From positions 182,166 to 246,165 of the forward strand of contig CALNVZ010000429.1 in assembly GCA_940671915.1 (NCBI GenBank): a DNA stretch of 64,000 nt, in the 5' to 3' direction. The notes beneath the pieces were generated by a model. It did not search any database and was not told where the DNA came from. It saw only the letters and a program-made list of their open reading frames with translations. This document shows positions 1 through 11,999 of this stretch, one piece after another. Source of the DNA: Paracentrotus lividus. Lineage: Eukaryota; Echinodermata; Echinoidea; Camarodonta; Echinidae. The translations under genes were made by a program, and so were the position numbers. Position 1 is the first letter of the stretch; each line of letters begins with the position of its first letter.

Positions 1-1134
1 CCGAGGGAAAAAAAAAAAAGTAGTTCTTTTGACAGGTCTGCAGTACGGATAGTGGCAGGGCGCAAGGGGCGCAAGGACGCACATTCCTATACTCTTGAAA
101 AAGCGTGCTCATTAGCGGCTATGTTAAATACATAATGAATTTAGAGCGTTACATTGCCCGGTATATGAGTATCCTCTTTTCCCTTTGGAATGTCTTTGTT
201 CTGGGCAGGCTTTAATATTGCGTTTCGTGAACTGAAAAGGGTAACAACAAAAAACGAAATATTAAACGAGTTCAATATTTTTTTTCAAGATCACCAAGGA
301 TCAAATATCACCAAAGAGCAAACTTTACTTTTCAGCATTAGCTTTGTCAATCATTATCTAATCATTCGACACCCCCCGCGCCCCCCCTCCCCACCCCTAG
401 TCCCTTCCCGCGGTATATTTTGTTGCTCTCTCTTAAGTTTGTTTGTTTTTTCCTCTTTTTGTTATCTAGTATAATAATTGTAAATTATATTATTATTCTG
501 CCTCCACATCCGGCCATGATATGTGACTGTGTTTGACAGTGCGTGCGCTGTTTCCAGTCAGTTTTGTCCGCTGCCAGGGATCCGGGATGGGGGCAAGAAT
601 TATTCAATCAAGATTTATTCAATTATGAATTATTCCATTATGAATATGTTTCAGTTAAAAAAAAAATTTGCTTACTTTTATATTACATTTTATATTAAAG
701 GGACCAGCGCCTTACAAGCTCTACTTCTTGCTGGTTCCTGAATTTTCTTTATAATTGTTTTCTCTGTTACTTTTGAACAAAATGTTCTATGTTACATACT
801 GATGTTGTTAATTTGATTATTTATTTTGCTAACTTTTGAAAACATGAAAGAAAATCAATAAAGTAATCTTGAATATTGAATCTTGAATCTTGAATCTTGA
901 ATATTCTGAGTGTTTGATTTTCTTATTTTCAACAACAAAATGGAAAAACGATATTTTAAAAGACAGTAAAACGAAAAACGTTTCGTTTTTTTTTCCTTCT
1001 GATTTTACATATTTCATTTGTTGTTTTTGTGTCATTTTGCACCAAAGCAGAATCAGTTTTTGCTCAATATTCCGTTTTTGCTTTTCCGTTTTCAAAACAC
1101 TAAAACGAATTATCTGATAGTACCTTGATTATAG

Positions 1135-1880
1135 GGGGTGCACCCCAAAAAATTGCATTTTAATTGATGCTTTTATGGTATTTCATTAATGAAAAAAAGC
1201 TAAACGAGCGGAAAAAAAACTTTTAGCTATTACTTCAGATAATTGTGCATTATAGACCCTTTTTTACTATCCGCGAGCGCGAAGCGTGAGATGAAAATTT
1301 TGAGGTAAAAATTTTGACTTCAAAATTGAAGTTATTTGTGCATTTATATGGTTTAGTATCCGCGAGCTGAATGTTTTGAGGTAAAAATATTTGAGTTGTT
1401 TGTGCATTATGATTTGGTTTCAGCGAGCATAAAGCGCGACTCGAAAAATTGGGGGTTTTAAAAAATATATGGAATTATTAAAGTGGCACTTTCTAGAATT
1501 TTTTTTTCTAGATTATTGTATATTATAGCCCTTATTTGGTATCCGCGAACGAGAAGTGCGAGCCGAAAATTTGAGGTTTTAAAAGATATATGGAGTAAAT
1601 AAAGGGGCATTATAAGCATAACAATGTTTAATACTTGTGTATCATAGACTCTATTTTAATAGAGTGTACATGGCTGCTGTTCTGGAGTACTTGACTGCTG
1701 ATGCTTAAAAGCATCCGCGAGCACGAAGCACGAGCTGAAAATTTGATTTCATTGTGCATTATATACCCTACTGAATTGGAATCTGCGAGCCGAAAATTTT
1801 AGCTAAAAATTGAAGTTATTTGTGCATTATGGTTTAGTATCCGGGAGCGCACAGCGCGATCCAAAAATTGTGGGGTTTTA
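1135..1880. repeat. Degenerate interspersed GC-word repeat, about six units
   Basis: A loosely conserved unit recurs at irregular spacing of roughly 80-150 bases. Each unit has 'tttgtgcattat', then 'ccgcgagcgcgaagcg', then 'gagccgaaaatttt' and often 'ttttaaaagatatat'. Units are visible near 1243, 1348, 1410, 1515, 1690 and 1820. The GC-rich word stands out from the AT-rich background. The same words reappear at 15.77-16.49 kb, so this is a dispersed family. No coding potential is visible. It may be the interior of an unrecognised transposon. Confidence 0.6.
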
Positions 1881-2293
1881 AAAGATATATAGAATGAATA
1901 AAGGCGCACTTTCTGGTATAAAAAATGAAGATAATTGTGTTTCGTAGACTTTTCGTCACTAATGTATTTATTTTTCTTTTAAAAAGGCGTTGGAGCAGTA
2001 TAATGCAAAATACAATATGAGGAAAATCGGCCTCTTGGGCCCTCCCCACATGAAAGGCCTTAGTTATTGTCGTTTAGAACCCAATAATGCCTATTTCGCG
2101 CTTCTTATTGAATAAAGGCGAACATTGTACAAGCATCGGGCCTTAATCCCTTCTCTTTCTTTCCTTTTCTTCTTTTCTTTCCCTTTTTCCTCTCCCCTTT
2201 TTTATTTATTTATTTATTTATTTATTTGTTTAATTTTCTTTAATTTTATTATTTTTTTTAATTATTTTTTTTTTATTTATTTATTTTTTATTC

Positions 2294-2334
<41 letters not shown>

Positions 2335-2524
2335 GGGGCCTCCGACCGCGCTGAGGTGATAGAGTGGTTTTTATACAGAGCCTACCCGTAACCGCACAGG
2401 ATAGCGTTTCTTGCGGTGTGTTTTTCCGAGGAGAAAGTCTTTCAAGCAAACCAATTGCCCAAAGACCGCACCACTGTAACCTGCTCAAACTGTTAGTGTG
2501 GCCACCAATCGTCATAATATGGGC

Positions 2525-4193
2525 TTCATTTGCAAGTCATGTTAATATTTTGCAACATCTATAAATATGTTCTACTTCATCACACGAATCAGAAAATATA
2601 TGTCGCCAATTTTTAATTGACCTTTTGTGACCCAAAGGTCAGGCTTTATTAGAATAAACATAATTTTCTTAAAATTGTGTGAAAGTTTGTATCAAATTGT
2701 AGTTGATTTTATTACTAGCAATCAAGTCTGTTAAGATTTTTCACCCGACTAGCCAGTTTCGAACAATATGCACATTAGTCATCATCATCACTTTGACCTT
2801 ATTTCTAGGTCAATTGTGTCAACTAAAAATATGGTAACATATAATTTTTGGTTGATGGCATCAAGTTAGTTACCAACATAGATAAGCTTAAATAACGAAT
2901 AGGTCAAAGGTCAAATTAAAAGAAAGAGGTTTTGGCCAAAGTGTTTGGTTGTGACCTTAGTCTTATTGGGTTGCATTACTTGGATTATTTTTTTAACACT
3001 GGAAACGTGTTCTACTTGATCCCACGAACCATGAAATGTTCGTTTTCATTGACCTGTGACCTTTAACCATGGTGGAAAGTCCCCAAAATACATAGTTTCT
3101 TGTATTTCCAGGTTTTTTTAGCGTCATGTTATTTGAACTTTGACCTTATCTTGCGGTCATACGTGTCAATGAAAAAGCAGAAAGGCTGATTTTTCTGATT
3201 CATTGGGTCAAGTAGGAACTATGGCTATCTAAAAGATTAAGCTATAATGCCAAACAGGTCTATGGTCAAGACAGAAATCTTTGGCCCTTACGTATTCCTT
3301 TAACTTTGTGTGTGACTTGACCTTTGTCCCATTGGGCAATATTATAGCTTATTAATTTTGATCGCCATATTTACTTTTGTTCTACTTGACCCCGTGAATC
3401 AGAATATCAACCTTTACATTTTTTTTTAATTATTATTATTTTTTTTTTTTTTTACACGTATGACCTCAAAATAAGGCCAAAGTTTAAATAACATGAGGCT
3501 AAAAAACCTGGAAATAGCAAAAACTATTTTTTTTTTTGAATTTTCACCTTATTTACAGGTCATAGGTCAATGAAACCGAACATTTACTGGTTCGTGGGAT
3601 CAAGTAGAACACGTTACAGTGTTAAATGAAATATTCCAAGTAATGCGGTCCAATAAGATTTAGGTCACAACCAAACACTTAGGCCAAAACCTCTTTCTTT
3701 TACTTTGACCTCTGACCTATTCGTTGCATAAGCTTATCTATGTTGATAACTAACATGAATATGTTTAACTTGATGCCATAAACCAAAAAAATATATGTTG
3801 TCGTGTTTTTAGTTGACATAATCGACCTACAAATAAGATCAAAGTTCACAGAAACTGAGGAGTTTGCTAGAATGATGCCATTACCAGGTTGTTAATCATC
3901 ATTCAAATGGACCTTTGCCCTAATTTTAAGGTCATAAGAAAGGATAAAAGATTAAGGTCATAAAAAATGATAAAAGACTTAATTGCTAGTTATAAAATTA
4001 CCTACAATTTACTACCAAATTTGACACAATTTGAAGAAAATTATTTTTATGTTAATGAAGCCTGACCTTTGACCTCCGTTTTGGGTCACAAAAGGTCAAT
4101 TAAGAAATTGGCGACATATATTTTCTGATTCGTCTGATCAAGTAGAATATATCTATAGATGTTGCCAAACATTAACATGACTTGCAAACGAAA
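2525..4193. mobile_element. Foldback (long inverted repeat) element, ~1.67 kb
   Basis: The left arm begins 'tttgcaagtcatgttaat' near 2530 and its reverse complement ends near 4190. Matching continues inward through 'gtcgccaattt' (2602 and 4107) and the AGGTCA-rich blocks, to an A/T tract near 3420-3450. Arms are about 820 bases each and visibly diverged, with few long mismatched blocks. There is no transposase ORF, so it is non-autonomous. Both arms carry repeated AGGTCA/TGACCT half-sites. The right end abuts the next foldback element at 4197. Confidence 0.85.
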
Positions 4194-4196
4194 CTA

Positions 4197-5520
4197 CACT
4201 GCCCTCCAAAAGTTTGGGTACACCTGATGTCAGCTCTGTTCGGGATCATTTTGAGGCATTTTGTGTCCAGTATTTCTGTCCAAATGATGTTTAAGTACAA
4301 AAAATACATTATGTAACTAATATAATTCACGATTACCACGCCAAGTCTCATTGGAATTTAGAAATTTCTGAAAAATATGCAAAAAGTGCAAAAACATAAT
4401 TTTGCACTAATTTATTCAATTATTGAAAAAAGAAGATATCTCGGCTAATAATGGTCCGATCAATGTAAACTGTTGTATGGATGTTGAGGCCTGTGCAAGA
4501 TATAACCCTGTACTGTTTGTATTTTGAGACAACACTTTATTGATTATGCAAATTTATGCAAATTAAAGGTCTATTTTTAGAAATATATTAATATTTTGTT
4601 TAAATAATTGCTATGAAGCCCAATCTTTTATTAAAAGTTGCTGGGTATAATAGTCAACAACATTTTTAATAAAAAAAATGACTTTCTCATGAATTCCTTT
4701 GTATTCTTTTGTTATAACACTTTATTGTCTTCGATAATTTTTATTTTTATGTATTTCTTAATGTTTTTGGCTCTTTTATGTTTCTGAAATGAAACAAAAT
4801 ATTATCTTTTATTCTATTTAGGTCTGACATGCAATAATGCAATGTTGCATCACCTAACAACACAATGGGCAATGTTCTTAGAACAATAGTTGCACTACGC
4901 TTTAAAGGAAAAAGTCACCAAAAGGCATATTTGGGGTTGGCAGCGGTTGCACAGTCATGGATGTTTTATAGTTGGTTGAATTGGCCGAGACCCCTCCCCC
5001 AGTCAGAACAATCATAATTTAGTCTCAATATAAAAAGTTATTACGTATGGAACCATTGTTTCGACGTGTAATTATGAACGTTTTAAAATATCGAAAAATT
5101 CCATTATTGCCCATTTGTGTACTGAGTGCACCACTCACCTGAATTGCTCTACAACACTCCTAATTGCATCTAAAAGGCTTTAAGCATCATCTTGGATATC
5201 TTGAATTCAATCCAGGTACATTTCAGAAACATAAAAGAGCCAAAAACATTGCGACATACATAACAATGCAAACTATAGAAAACAATAGAAAGTAATAAGA
5301 CAAAAGAATACAAAGGAATTCATGAGAAAGTCCAACTTTTTAATCATAATTTGTGTTAAGTATTATACTCAGTAACTTCTAACAAAAAATTGGGCTTCAT
5401 AGCAATTTATTAAACAAAGTTTTGATAAATTTCTAAAAAAATAGACCTTTAATTTGCAAAAATTTGCATAATTAATAAGGTGTTGTCTCAAAATAAAAAC
5501 AAAGAATACAGGGTTATATT
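4197..5520. mobile_element. Tc1/mariner-like foldback element, right arm truncated
   Basis: It starts 'actgccctccaaaagtttgg', a terminus style typical of Tc1-like transposons. An inverted repeat is clear between 4497-4795 and 5218-5520, for example 'gaattcctttgtattctttt' in the left arm against its complement near 5310. The spacer of about 420 bases (4796-5217) has no ORF. The right arm stops abruptly at 'cagggttata' (about 5520), where a retroelement 3' end with A/T tail begins. The outer ~300 bases expected on the right are absent. Family assignment rests on the terminus only. Confidence 0.7.
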
Positions 5521-5670
5521 TTTATTTATTTTATTTATTTTATTTCCAGGAAAAGGACAACAAGAGTATGTACATAAGAAAGAAATGACCCCGACTAGTG
5601 CCTGAGGATGACTAAAGGAAAAACTAGTTTCTGTTGAGAAGCTCTCCTCACTAGTCGGGGTTTACAGTAA
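5521..5670 (-). mobile_element. Probable LINE 3' UTR fragment with A-rich tail
   Basis: Read on the minus strand, this has a short 3'-UTR-like stretch with a stem 'ccccgactagtg...cactagtcgggg' (5590-5660), then 'ttgttgtccttttcctgg', an AATAAA signal and a tail of repeated AAATA units (5521-5548). This is the form of a LINE 3' end. It directly truncates the foldback arm at 5520, which suggests insertion there. Family unknown. Confidence 0.5.
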
Positions 5671-5934
5671 TTACATGTGTATACAATAAATAAAATCAGT
5701 ATAAAATGGCAATAACTTTTAAATGCGTTACTTATTAAAACCAAAATCTAATAATAAATAGTAATTATTTCCATGTGCTATTATTATGTATTTATAATAC
5801 CAGTCAGTATCAATATGAAATGTGTTATGCATTTTAATATACAACATTATGCTGTTATTAGATGGTAAAGCCTGATCAGTGAGACAAAAATTATCCTTAT
5901 TGATTTCATTTATAAATTACATAATTAAAAAAAA

Positions 5935-6112
5935 GCTGTTGCAAGCCAGCAAGTTGCCGAGACATTTCCAGACCAGCTTGAGCGTGACGAAAGGTCTATC
6001 TCGGAATCGAGTTCACGTGTCACCAAGACAAGGAGTCGATCAGCTCACAACCCGGTCGATTCCAGATCTTAGGCCCGAGCCCCCGATGTTTCATCAGTGA
6101 GAAAGAAAATTA
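5935..6112 (+). mobile_element. LINE 5' leader fragment
   Basis: The block 'accaagacaaggagtcgatc' through 'cagtgagaaag' (about 6013-6108) is nearly identical to 9780-9860, where it precedes an ORF1-like frame and the start of an endonuclease. Here it is followed within about 15 bases by the reverse-transcriptase tail. The two pieces together look like a LINE whose middle has been deleted. The junction lies near 6112. Confidence 0.65.
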
Positions 6113-6124
6113 GAAAGTACATAA

Positions 6125-6619
6125 GACACATGTCACGGTGCTGTTCGTTGTCATATTTTCTTTAGATTAGACTATTGTAACTCTCTCTTAACATCCGTCC
6201 CACAAGTATATTTAAAGCGGTTACAGAGTTTACAGAACTTGGCAGCCCGTATAATATTCAAGGTAGATCGCCGTCATGACTCTATTCTTCTCCTTAAATC
6301 TCTTCATTGGCTTCCTATCAAGGAAAGGATCCTATTCAAAATATTTTTGTTTGTTTTTAAAGCCTTTCATGACGAAATGCCCACATATATTAAAGGTTGT
6401 CTTACACCTTATAACCCATCCCGCCCGAATCTTCGTTCTTCTACAAACAGATTTTTATTAACCATACCTAAGACACGCACTAAAGCTGGTGACCGTACAT
6501 TTACGGTCACAGCAAGCAAAACATGGAATAGCATCCCATCCTTCATCAAGGAAGCCACATCTCAAGACCAATTTAAAAAGCTTCTTAAAACACATCTCTT
6601 TCCTAATGAGTATCAATAA
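6125..6619 (+). pseudogene. LINE reverse-transcriptase C-terminal tail (CR1/L2-like), fragment
   Basis: An open frame of about 164 codons from just after a stop at 6122 to the stop at 6617-6619. It carries hallmarks of the region after the RT domain of CR1/L2/Rex-type LINEs: 'LDYCNSLL' near the start, 'LQNLAARII', 'LHWLPIKERI', 'LTPYNPSR', and 'WNSIPSFI' near the end. No catalytic RT motif (F/YxDD) is present, because the upstream ~600+ residues are missing. The first ATG at 6276 lies in another frame and is not the real start. This frame is intact, so the insertion may be fairly recent. The exact clade cannot be fixed by eye. Confidence 0.85.
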
Positions 6620-6784
6620 ATGTATCAAATATGTAAGTAACTAGAACTTATCTATTGTCGTACATGTATCTATTAATTACTTTTTATGTTATTTTGTTAA
6701 TTATGTCAATAACTTTGTATTGTATTATATTTTGTTTTGTAAGCGCTGTGATATAGTTTACTATGTAGAGCGCACTAAATGCTA

Positions 6785-6816
<32 letters not shown>
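6620..6816 (+). mobile_element. LINE 3' UTR ending in (ATT)n
   Basis: After the stop codon a 160-base UTR ends with 'agcgcactaaatgctagtta' and an (ATT)n run (about 6786-6816). A 3' end of this form, with a short microsatellite instead of poly(A), is typical of CR1/L2-group LINEs. It defines the element's 3' boundary. Confidence 0.75.
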
Positions 6817-8716
6817 CTCAGGATTTTTTTTATTTGTTATTTTATTTTTATTTTATTTTTTTAAAGGGACATTTTGTACTATTTCATATTGCTTTAAATA
6901 AATGCCATTTAAAAAACAAAACAACAACAAACAAACAAAAAAACCTGAGGTTTTCTTTAAATTACATAAAGTTTATGACATAGGAAATATTATCCACCAA
7001 TACAATTTTGGGGTCAAGGGGCTAGAACATCACCATATTATCATGAAAACTCATAATTTCATTTTTTTTTTCGATCTAAATGTAGTTTATATCAATAGAT
7101 ATTTGTCAATTTTCTCCCAAATTTTGATAAGCTTTTTCATGCTATGGCTGAGAAAATTCCCAACATGTTTAATTGTGAAACGTAATTCATGTAAATCTAC
7201 CATATTACAGATTTCACATATCAGTACATACCACCGACAATTGTACTTGTTATCATTATAAGCTCTATTTTATATATTTTTTTTATGCATTTAAAAAGCT
7301 TCAAGCAAAAAGTTCGTATGTTTTCACGCTAGAAATTGGAATAATAACGACTTAAAACATCCATTAACTCGCTGTGACAGCGGGATGTTGTTTATGAGAC
7401 ATAGTAGTGAGAAATCACACTCCAATCTTCGCAAAGAACCGTCATTGCTAATCAGAATGGAGACAATCGTAAAAAAAATGTATAGATTGTCGCCTATTTC
7501 GTCGGGTTTTTAAAAACGAAACATTAAGGCCCGTATTCTACTAAGGAGTTTAGAGTTATACGGCAAGAAACAATAGGATCGAACAATAGCACCGTACGAG
7601 AAAAAACTCCCAGCACGAAAAAAAACACAAAACAAATTCCAAACTTGTACAACTTCCGTACCGCTGGAAGTTTCTAGCGCACTGGAACGCACAATACAAA
7701 ACCGGAAATCAGTTGAAATAATGACGCAACAATTGTTTGTTTTTTTTTTGTAGCCGCTTTATCCATTGCCTACCAGTATTGTTGTATTGGTTCAAAGGCG
7801 CTTGTCATGCAGTTTTAAATGTCACGTCCTATTCATTAACGATTAAGTAGCCTGGGATGGGAACAATTTACAAGCTTGGAAATTTTCAGCTGAAAAAGGA
7901 CAATGGTTTTATACCCTCTGAATAAAATATTTACCTTAAAGGCTCATAATGATTCCCCTACGGGTGGTATTTCACTTCATGGGGACACATTCGGAGGTAT
8001 TTTTGAGGGTATTCGGCTGGTTTTGAACATTTCAAAACGAGCAGAATCCCTCCATGAATGTTCTAGAATCCCTTCCGAATTGTCGCTCATTCGGGGTGGG
8101 AAAACAGAATGCTCCCGAATCCACCCGAATACGTGTATTTGGGTGGATTCGGTGCTGATTCGGTTCTGGTGTAACCCAGGTTTAATTGACTAATATGATC
8201 CGGATCGTTACTACCCAAATAATGATACGACCAGCCTTTTTTTCTTTTCTTTTTTTTTTTCGTGTGTTCGTTTTGTTTTTCTGGGGGGGGGGGGGTTGTT
8301 TTTGCGTTTTCTGATCAAAACTCGCTCGGATCACAAAAGCATTGTCATAATTTTAAGTGGTAGACCTGCTGCAGTGTACTTTTTTTTCTAACAATATTAA
8401 AACCTCAAAGATAGATATAAATATATTAAATATATAATATATAATACAATTATCTGCTCGTAGTTCTATTCTTTTGAAGTAATCTGCTAAATAACCACAC
8501 GGATTTTTTTTTATTTCACAAATGTGAAGTGTCTATATTAAGCCAAACGCATTGAAATGTTGAATTTGAATCCGACATCACGCTACATGCATGAGCAAAA
8601 TTTTTTCACTTTAGGTGCATGCGCATCAATCTTTTTCTTATTACTATTTTTTTGTTTCTATTTTTTTTTCTGTCGCGGGAATATCTCGGGGACGTCTCTG
8701 AGATGTCTGCGCGACT
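6817..8716. other. No recognisable gene or repeat
   Basis: AT-rich sequence with short homopolymers, including poly-G at 8283-8294. Open frames here are short and have no recognisable motif. Nothing supports a gene. Confidence 0.5.
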
Positions 8717-9339
8717 AAATCATTTAAGAACTAGTCCGGGCTGGAGTTTGCATTAGTACAAAAATAAAGTAAAATCTAAAAAGCACAACAATGAAAATTT
8801 CATCAAACTCGGATAAGAAATAGTAAAGTTTTGATTTTTCTTAGGTTTTGAATTTTTTAAGGAAACAGTTCTCAAATTGGCAACCTGATGATGTCACAGT
8901 CCCCCTACTTTCTCTGTATTTTATTATATGAAATACCAATGAAGATTTTCTATTCCAAGGACATAAAACAAGGATTAATCCTTGTGGAATGTTCAAGGTC
9001 ACAAGTGCTTTTACTTATTTTAGTATGAGTAATAGATTTTTGTATACGCAATGTATGAAAAAAATGAGATAAATAGGATTTCATATAATAAAAGTTTACA
9101 AGAAGTAGGGGGACTGTGACATCATCAGTTTGCTCATTTGAATATTCAAATATTCATGAGACCTGTTCATGAGACCTGCCAAGAACTGTTTTACGACAAA
9201 AAATCAATACCTAAAAAATGCATAACTTTGTTAGTTTTCATCCAATTTTGATGACATTTTCTGTGTTGTGCTTGTAAAATTTTACTTTATTTTACCAAAA
9301 ATTTTTATTTCAGCCCGGAGTCCTCCTTTAAAATCATTT
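8717..9339. mobile_element. Foldback MITE with 9-bp target site duplication
   Basis: The direct repeat AAATCATTT flanks the element exactly (8717-8725 and 9331-9339). The 605-base interior is a long inverted repeat. 'agtccgggctg' near 8730 pairs with 'cagcccggagt' near 9312, and 'gatgatgtcacagtccccct' (8888) pairs with its complement near 9110. The loop is at about 8930-9090. There is no ORF. A 9-bp duplication with long inverted arms suggests a MULE-like or foldback origin, but 8 bp (hAT-like) cannot be excluded. Confidence 0.85.
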
Positions 9340-9769
9340 CAAACCAGTCTCAATTTAATCTCAAACTAGTTCCGAATCCGTTTTATCCCGTGTAATGACA
9401 AGTGACTTGCCACCATTACTCTATTGTCAAATGTCCTCTCTTCAATATGTCAGGTCAAACTAACACTTCAATCGTGTCAGAAAATGTCATTTTTGATGAT
9501 TAATATGCAATTAATCAATCGTTGTGGACAGTTCAATAATGCAACTCATTTTTAAGCAAAGTTTTAACAACATTTTCAAGTTAACGAGAAAATAGATAAA
9601 TTAGCTTCATCCGACATAAAACTCGCAAAGTCATATCAAATTCCAAACCACTTTTACTCCTAGTTTATATTTTTTTTTACAAATTTTTGTACAGATCTGA
9701 TCTCGAATGACGTCATCCGAATCTACATTCGTACGATTAGACGCATGCTTCACTGACGCTTCATAGAGA

Positions 9770-10375
9770 AGCTTGCAAACCAAGACAACGAGTCGATCAG
9801 CTCATAACCCAGCCGATTCCAGATCTTAGGCCCGAGACCCCGATGTTACCTCAGTGAGAAAGGAAAACGCATCTGGTTCACAATGCAAGATAACGGAATT
9901 CATCCAACGTGAACGCAAAAAGCTCACACATAATGAGCAATCCAATGATCTCATTGAATTCAGTGAAAGTGAATCAAGCAAAGGAAGTGATACAGATGAG
10001 CGTCATGAAACAGAAATATCGATAGATTCACCAGAAATGGATAATCCCAAGAAACGGAAACAAAGAGAAGAAAAGAAAGCTAACAAAAGTTAAATGATCT
10101 GTGAATCAGTTTACGCTTCTGTTTTTGATTTAATTTCCCCTATTAACCTCGTGTCAGTATGTCACCTTTTAAGCGTTAACGTCAGAGGTCTGCGCAACAA
10201 AGCCAAGCGCAGTATCTTCATTAAATGGTGTATGGATCAAAAGCGGATTTAATTTTAGCTCAGGAAACGATTGGTCATTAGACATCGAGCCACTCATCAA
10301 GAGCAAATGGAAAGGTCAGGTGTTCCGATCTCACAGAAGTAATCGAGCTCGAGGAGTCGCGGTTCTAGCAAAAAA
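9770..10375 (+). pseudogene. LINE 5' end: leader, ORF1-like frame, start of AP endonuclease
   Basis: The leader (9780-9860) matches the one at 6.0 kb. An open frame of about 80 codons (to the stop at 10091-10093) is acidic and Ser-rich and ends in a basic 'PKKRKQREEKK' cluster. It opens without an ATG, so the true start is lost or elsewhere. From about 10161 an endonuclease/exonuclease/phosphatase domain begins ('LSVNVRGLRNKAK', 'IKWCMDQK', 'ADLILAQET', 'RARGVAVL'). QET holds the metal-binding Glu expected in LINE endonucleases. At least two single-base frameshifts (near 10239 and 10272) break it. The copy is cut off at about 10375-10405 by TU-like element 1. Confidence 0.8.
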
Positions 10376-10404
10376 AATATCTTTATTCTTTTATATTTCG
10401 TATC

Positions 10405-10605
10405 AGGACAACTTCCCCCAGGACAATTACCCCCGAACAATTACCCCAAGGAAAAAATTACCCCACTCTCTCCCCCCGAGGACATTATCCCCGGCAATTA
10501 CCCCCGATGACAATTACCCCCGCACAATTACCCACCGGACAGTTACCCCCTGGACATTACCCCTGACAATTCCCCCGAGGACATTTACCCCGGACAGTTA
10601 CAACC
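10405..10605. repeat. Terminal 16-bp minisatellite, left arm of element 1
   Basis: About 12-13 imperfect copies of 'ggacaattacccccga'. Variation is mostly single-base indels in the C run. Open frames through it give a meaningless Pro-Arg-Thr-Ile-Thr repeat and are not genes. Confidence 0.85.
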
Positions 10606-10889
10606 GCCCCCCCCCCTTCCACCTGCAATTGATGTTGGAAACAAGCAGCGCCCATTGTGAGTCTCGTCTGGTGTCGCAAGTTTTTCGAATTATTTTCTAC
10701 TTGATCTTATCTAAATGGCTTTCTCTTTCCATTCCTCTTTTATATTTATCTTTCTCCTTTTCTTTATCTCTGCCTCTCTCTATCTCTGCCTGTCTCTATC
10801 TCTGCCTCTCTCTATCTCTCACACACATTTTCTTATTTTTCCCTTTTTTCCCTTTGTTCTTCCTTTCCTTTAATAATAATTTTAATAAT

Positions 10890-11190
10890 AATATCAATAG
10901 TTAGCATTTATAATGTGCCGACTAATCTAGTAAACTATTCAGTGGCGCAGCTAATATTATTACCTGGCTATAGCCATAGCTGCCGCTATAAAGGGCGCTT
11001 TAACGCATTTGAGGAATGTCTTCCTACCGGTACCCATTTACCTTACTTGGGTCAAGTCTGGCAAATTGCAGATTAATATCTTGCCAAAGGACATTAGTGG
11101 AATGGACGGGATTCGAACCGCGTACCTTGTGATCGTCAGTCCACCGACTTATCCATTCGACCACACAACCCCAACCCCCTCCATCCCCTT
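10890..11190 (-). mobile_element. tRNA-derived SINE inside the left arm
   Basis: Read on the minus strand, it starts with a tRNA-like head containing a perfect B box, GGTTCGAATCC (complement near 11107-11117), preceded by a weak A-box-like stretch. The body has 'ggtaaatgggtacc' and 'gcgccctttatagcgg', and the tail has repeated ATT. A homologue lies at 22.8-23.15 kb, in the corresponding arm of element 2. It is absent from the opposite arm, so it is a passenger insertion. Confidence 0.75.
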
Positions 11191-11999
11191 TTTTGTTTTG
11201 ATCTGCGCCATAAAAAAATTGGGGGGGGGGGGGGCTTGCACCCCAAGCCCCCTGTTTAGATATACATTATATGCATCAGGAAATATGTAAACTGGCCCTC
11301 ATATTCCCAACGGTAGATCCGAAACGTGGTCCGAAACCATGGTTTCTATTGGTGGTCATCTGGGCCATAACGAATAACTTATGTATGATATTTAATTTTA
11401 CGATTAACCTTATTTTTGCATAAATTGACATTAAGCTTTAGTTTATATTTTCACTTTATTTGTTAATTTATGGAGTTATTAATTATGACCTTTATTGCCG
11501 CCCTTAGAAACCATGGGTTCAGACCAAGGTTTTATCAGTTTTTCGTGAAATTAAACAAAAAATAATTAAAAATCATATCAGTTTGAATCAGAGATGAATC
11601 AGAGATATTTAACATGTGTGATTATTATGTGTATTTGTGTTCTTTTATGAATTTTCAAATTGTTGTTCTATGAAAATAAAAGGTAATATGAGGGCCCGTT
11701 TACATATTTTCTGATGCATAACATATGAGTATCCAAACGGGGGGCTTGGGGATCAAGCCCCCCCCCCCGCCCCGCCCATTTTTTTCATGGCATAGAAGGT
11801 GAAAGGGGGAGAAAAAAGCAAGGAAAAAAGAAGAAAGTGAGAGAGAGAGCAAAGGAGAAAGAGAAATATGAAAGAGAAAGAGAAAGAGATTCATTTTGAT
11901 AAAATCAAGTAGAAAATAATTAGAAAACCTGCGACACCAGGCAAGACCCACAGTGGGCGCCGCTTGATTCCATCATCAATGCCTGTGAGGGGGGGGGGT

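Noticed and set aside
2125-2391. Phe-rich ORF
   Set aside because: Translation of poly-T and TTTA microsatellite.
10690-10860. Pyrimidine-rich tract as a splicing signal
   Set aside because: It is the inner domain of the TU-like element, mirrored as purines at 11800-11890.
11096-11165. Functional tRNA gene
   Set aside because: The B box is perfect, but the A box is poor and stems do not pair well by eye. The SINE body and tail follow, and a homologue exists at 22.8 kb.
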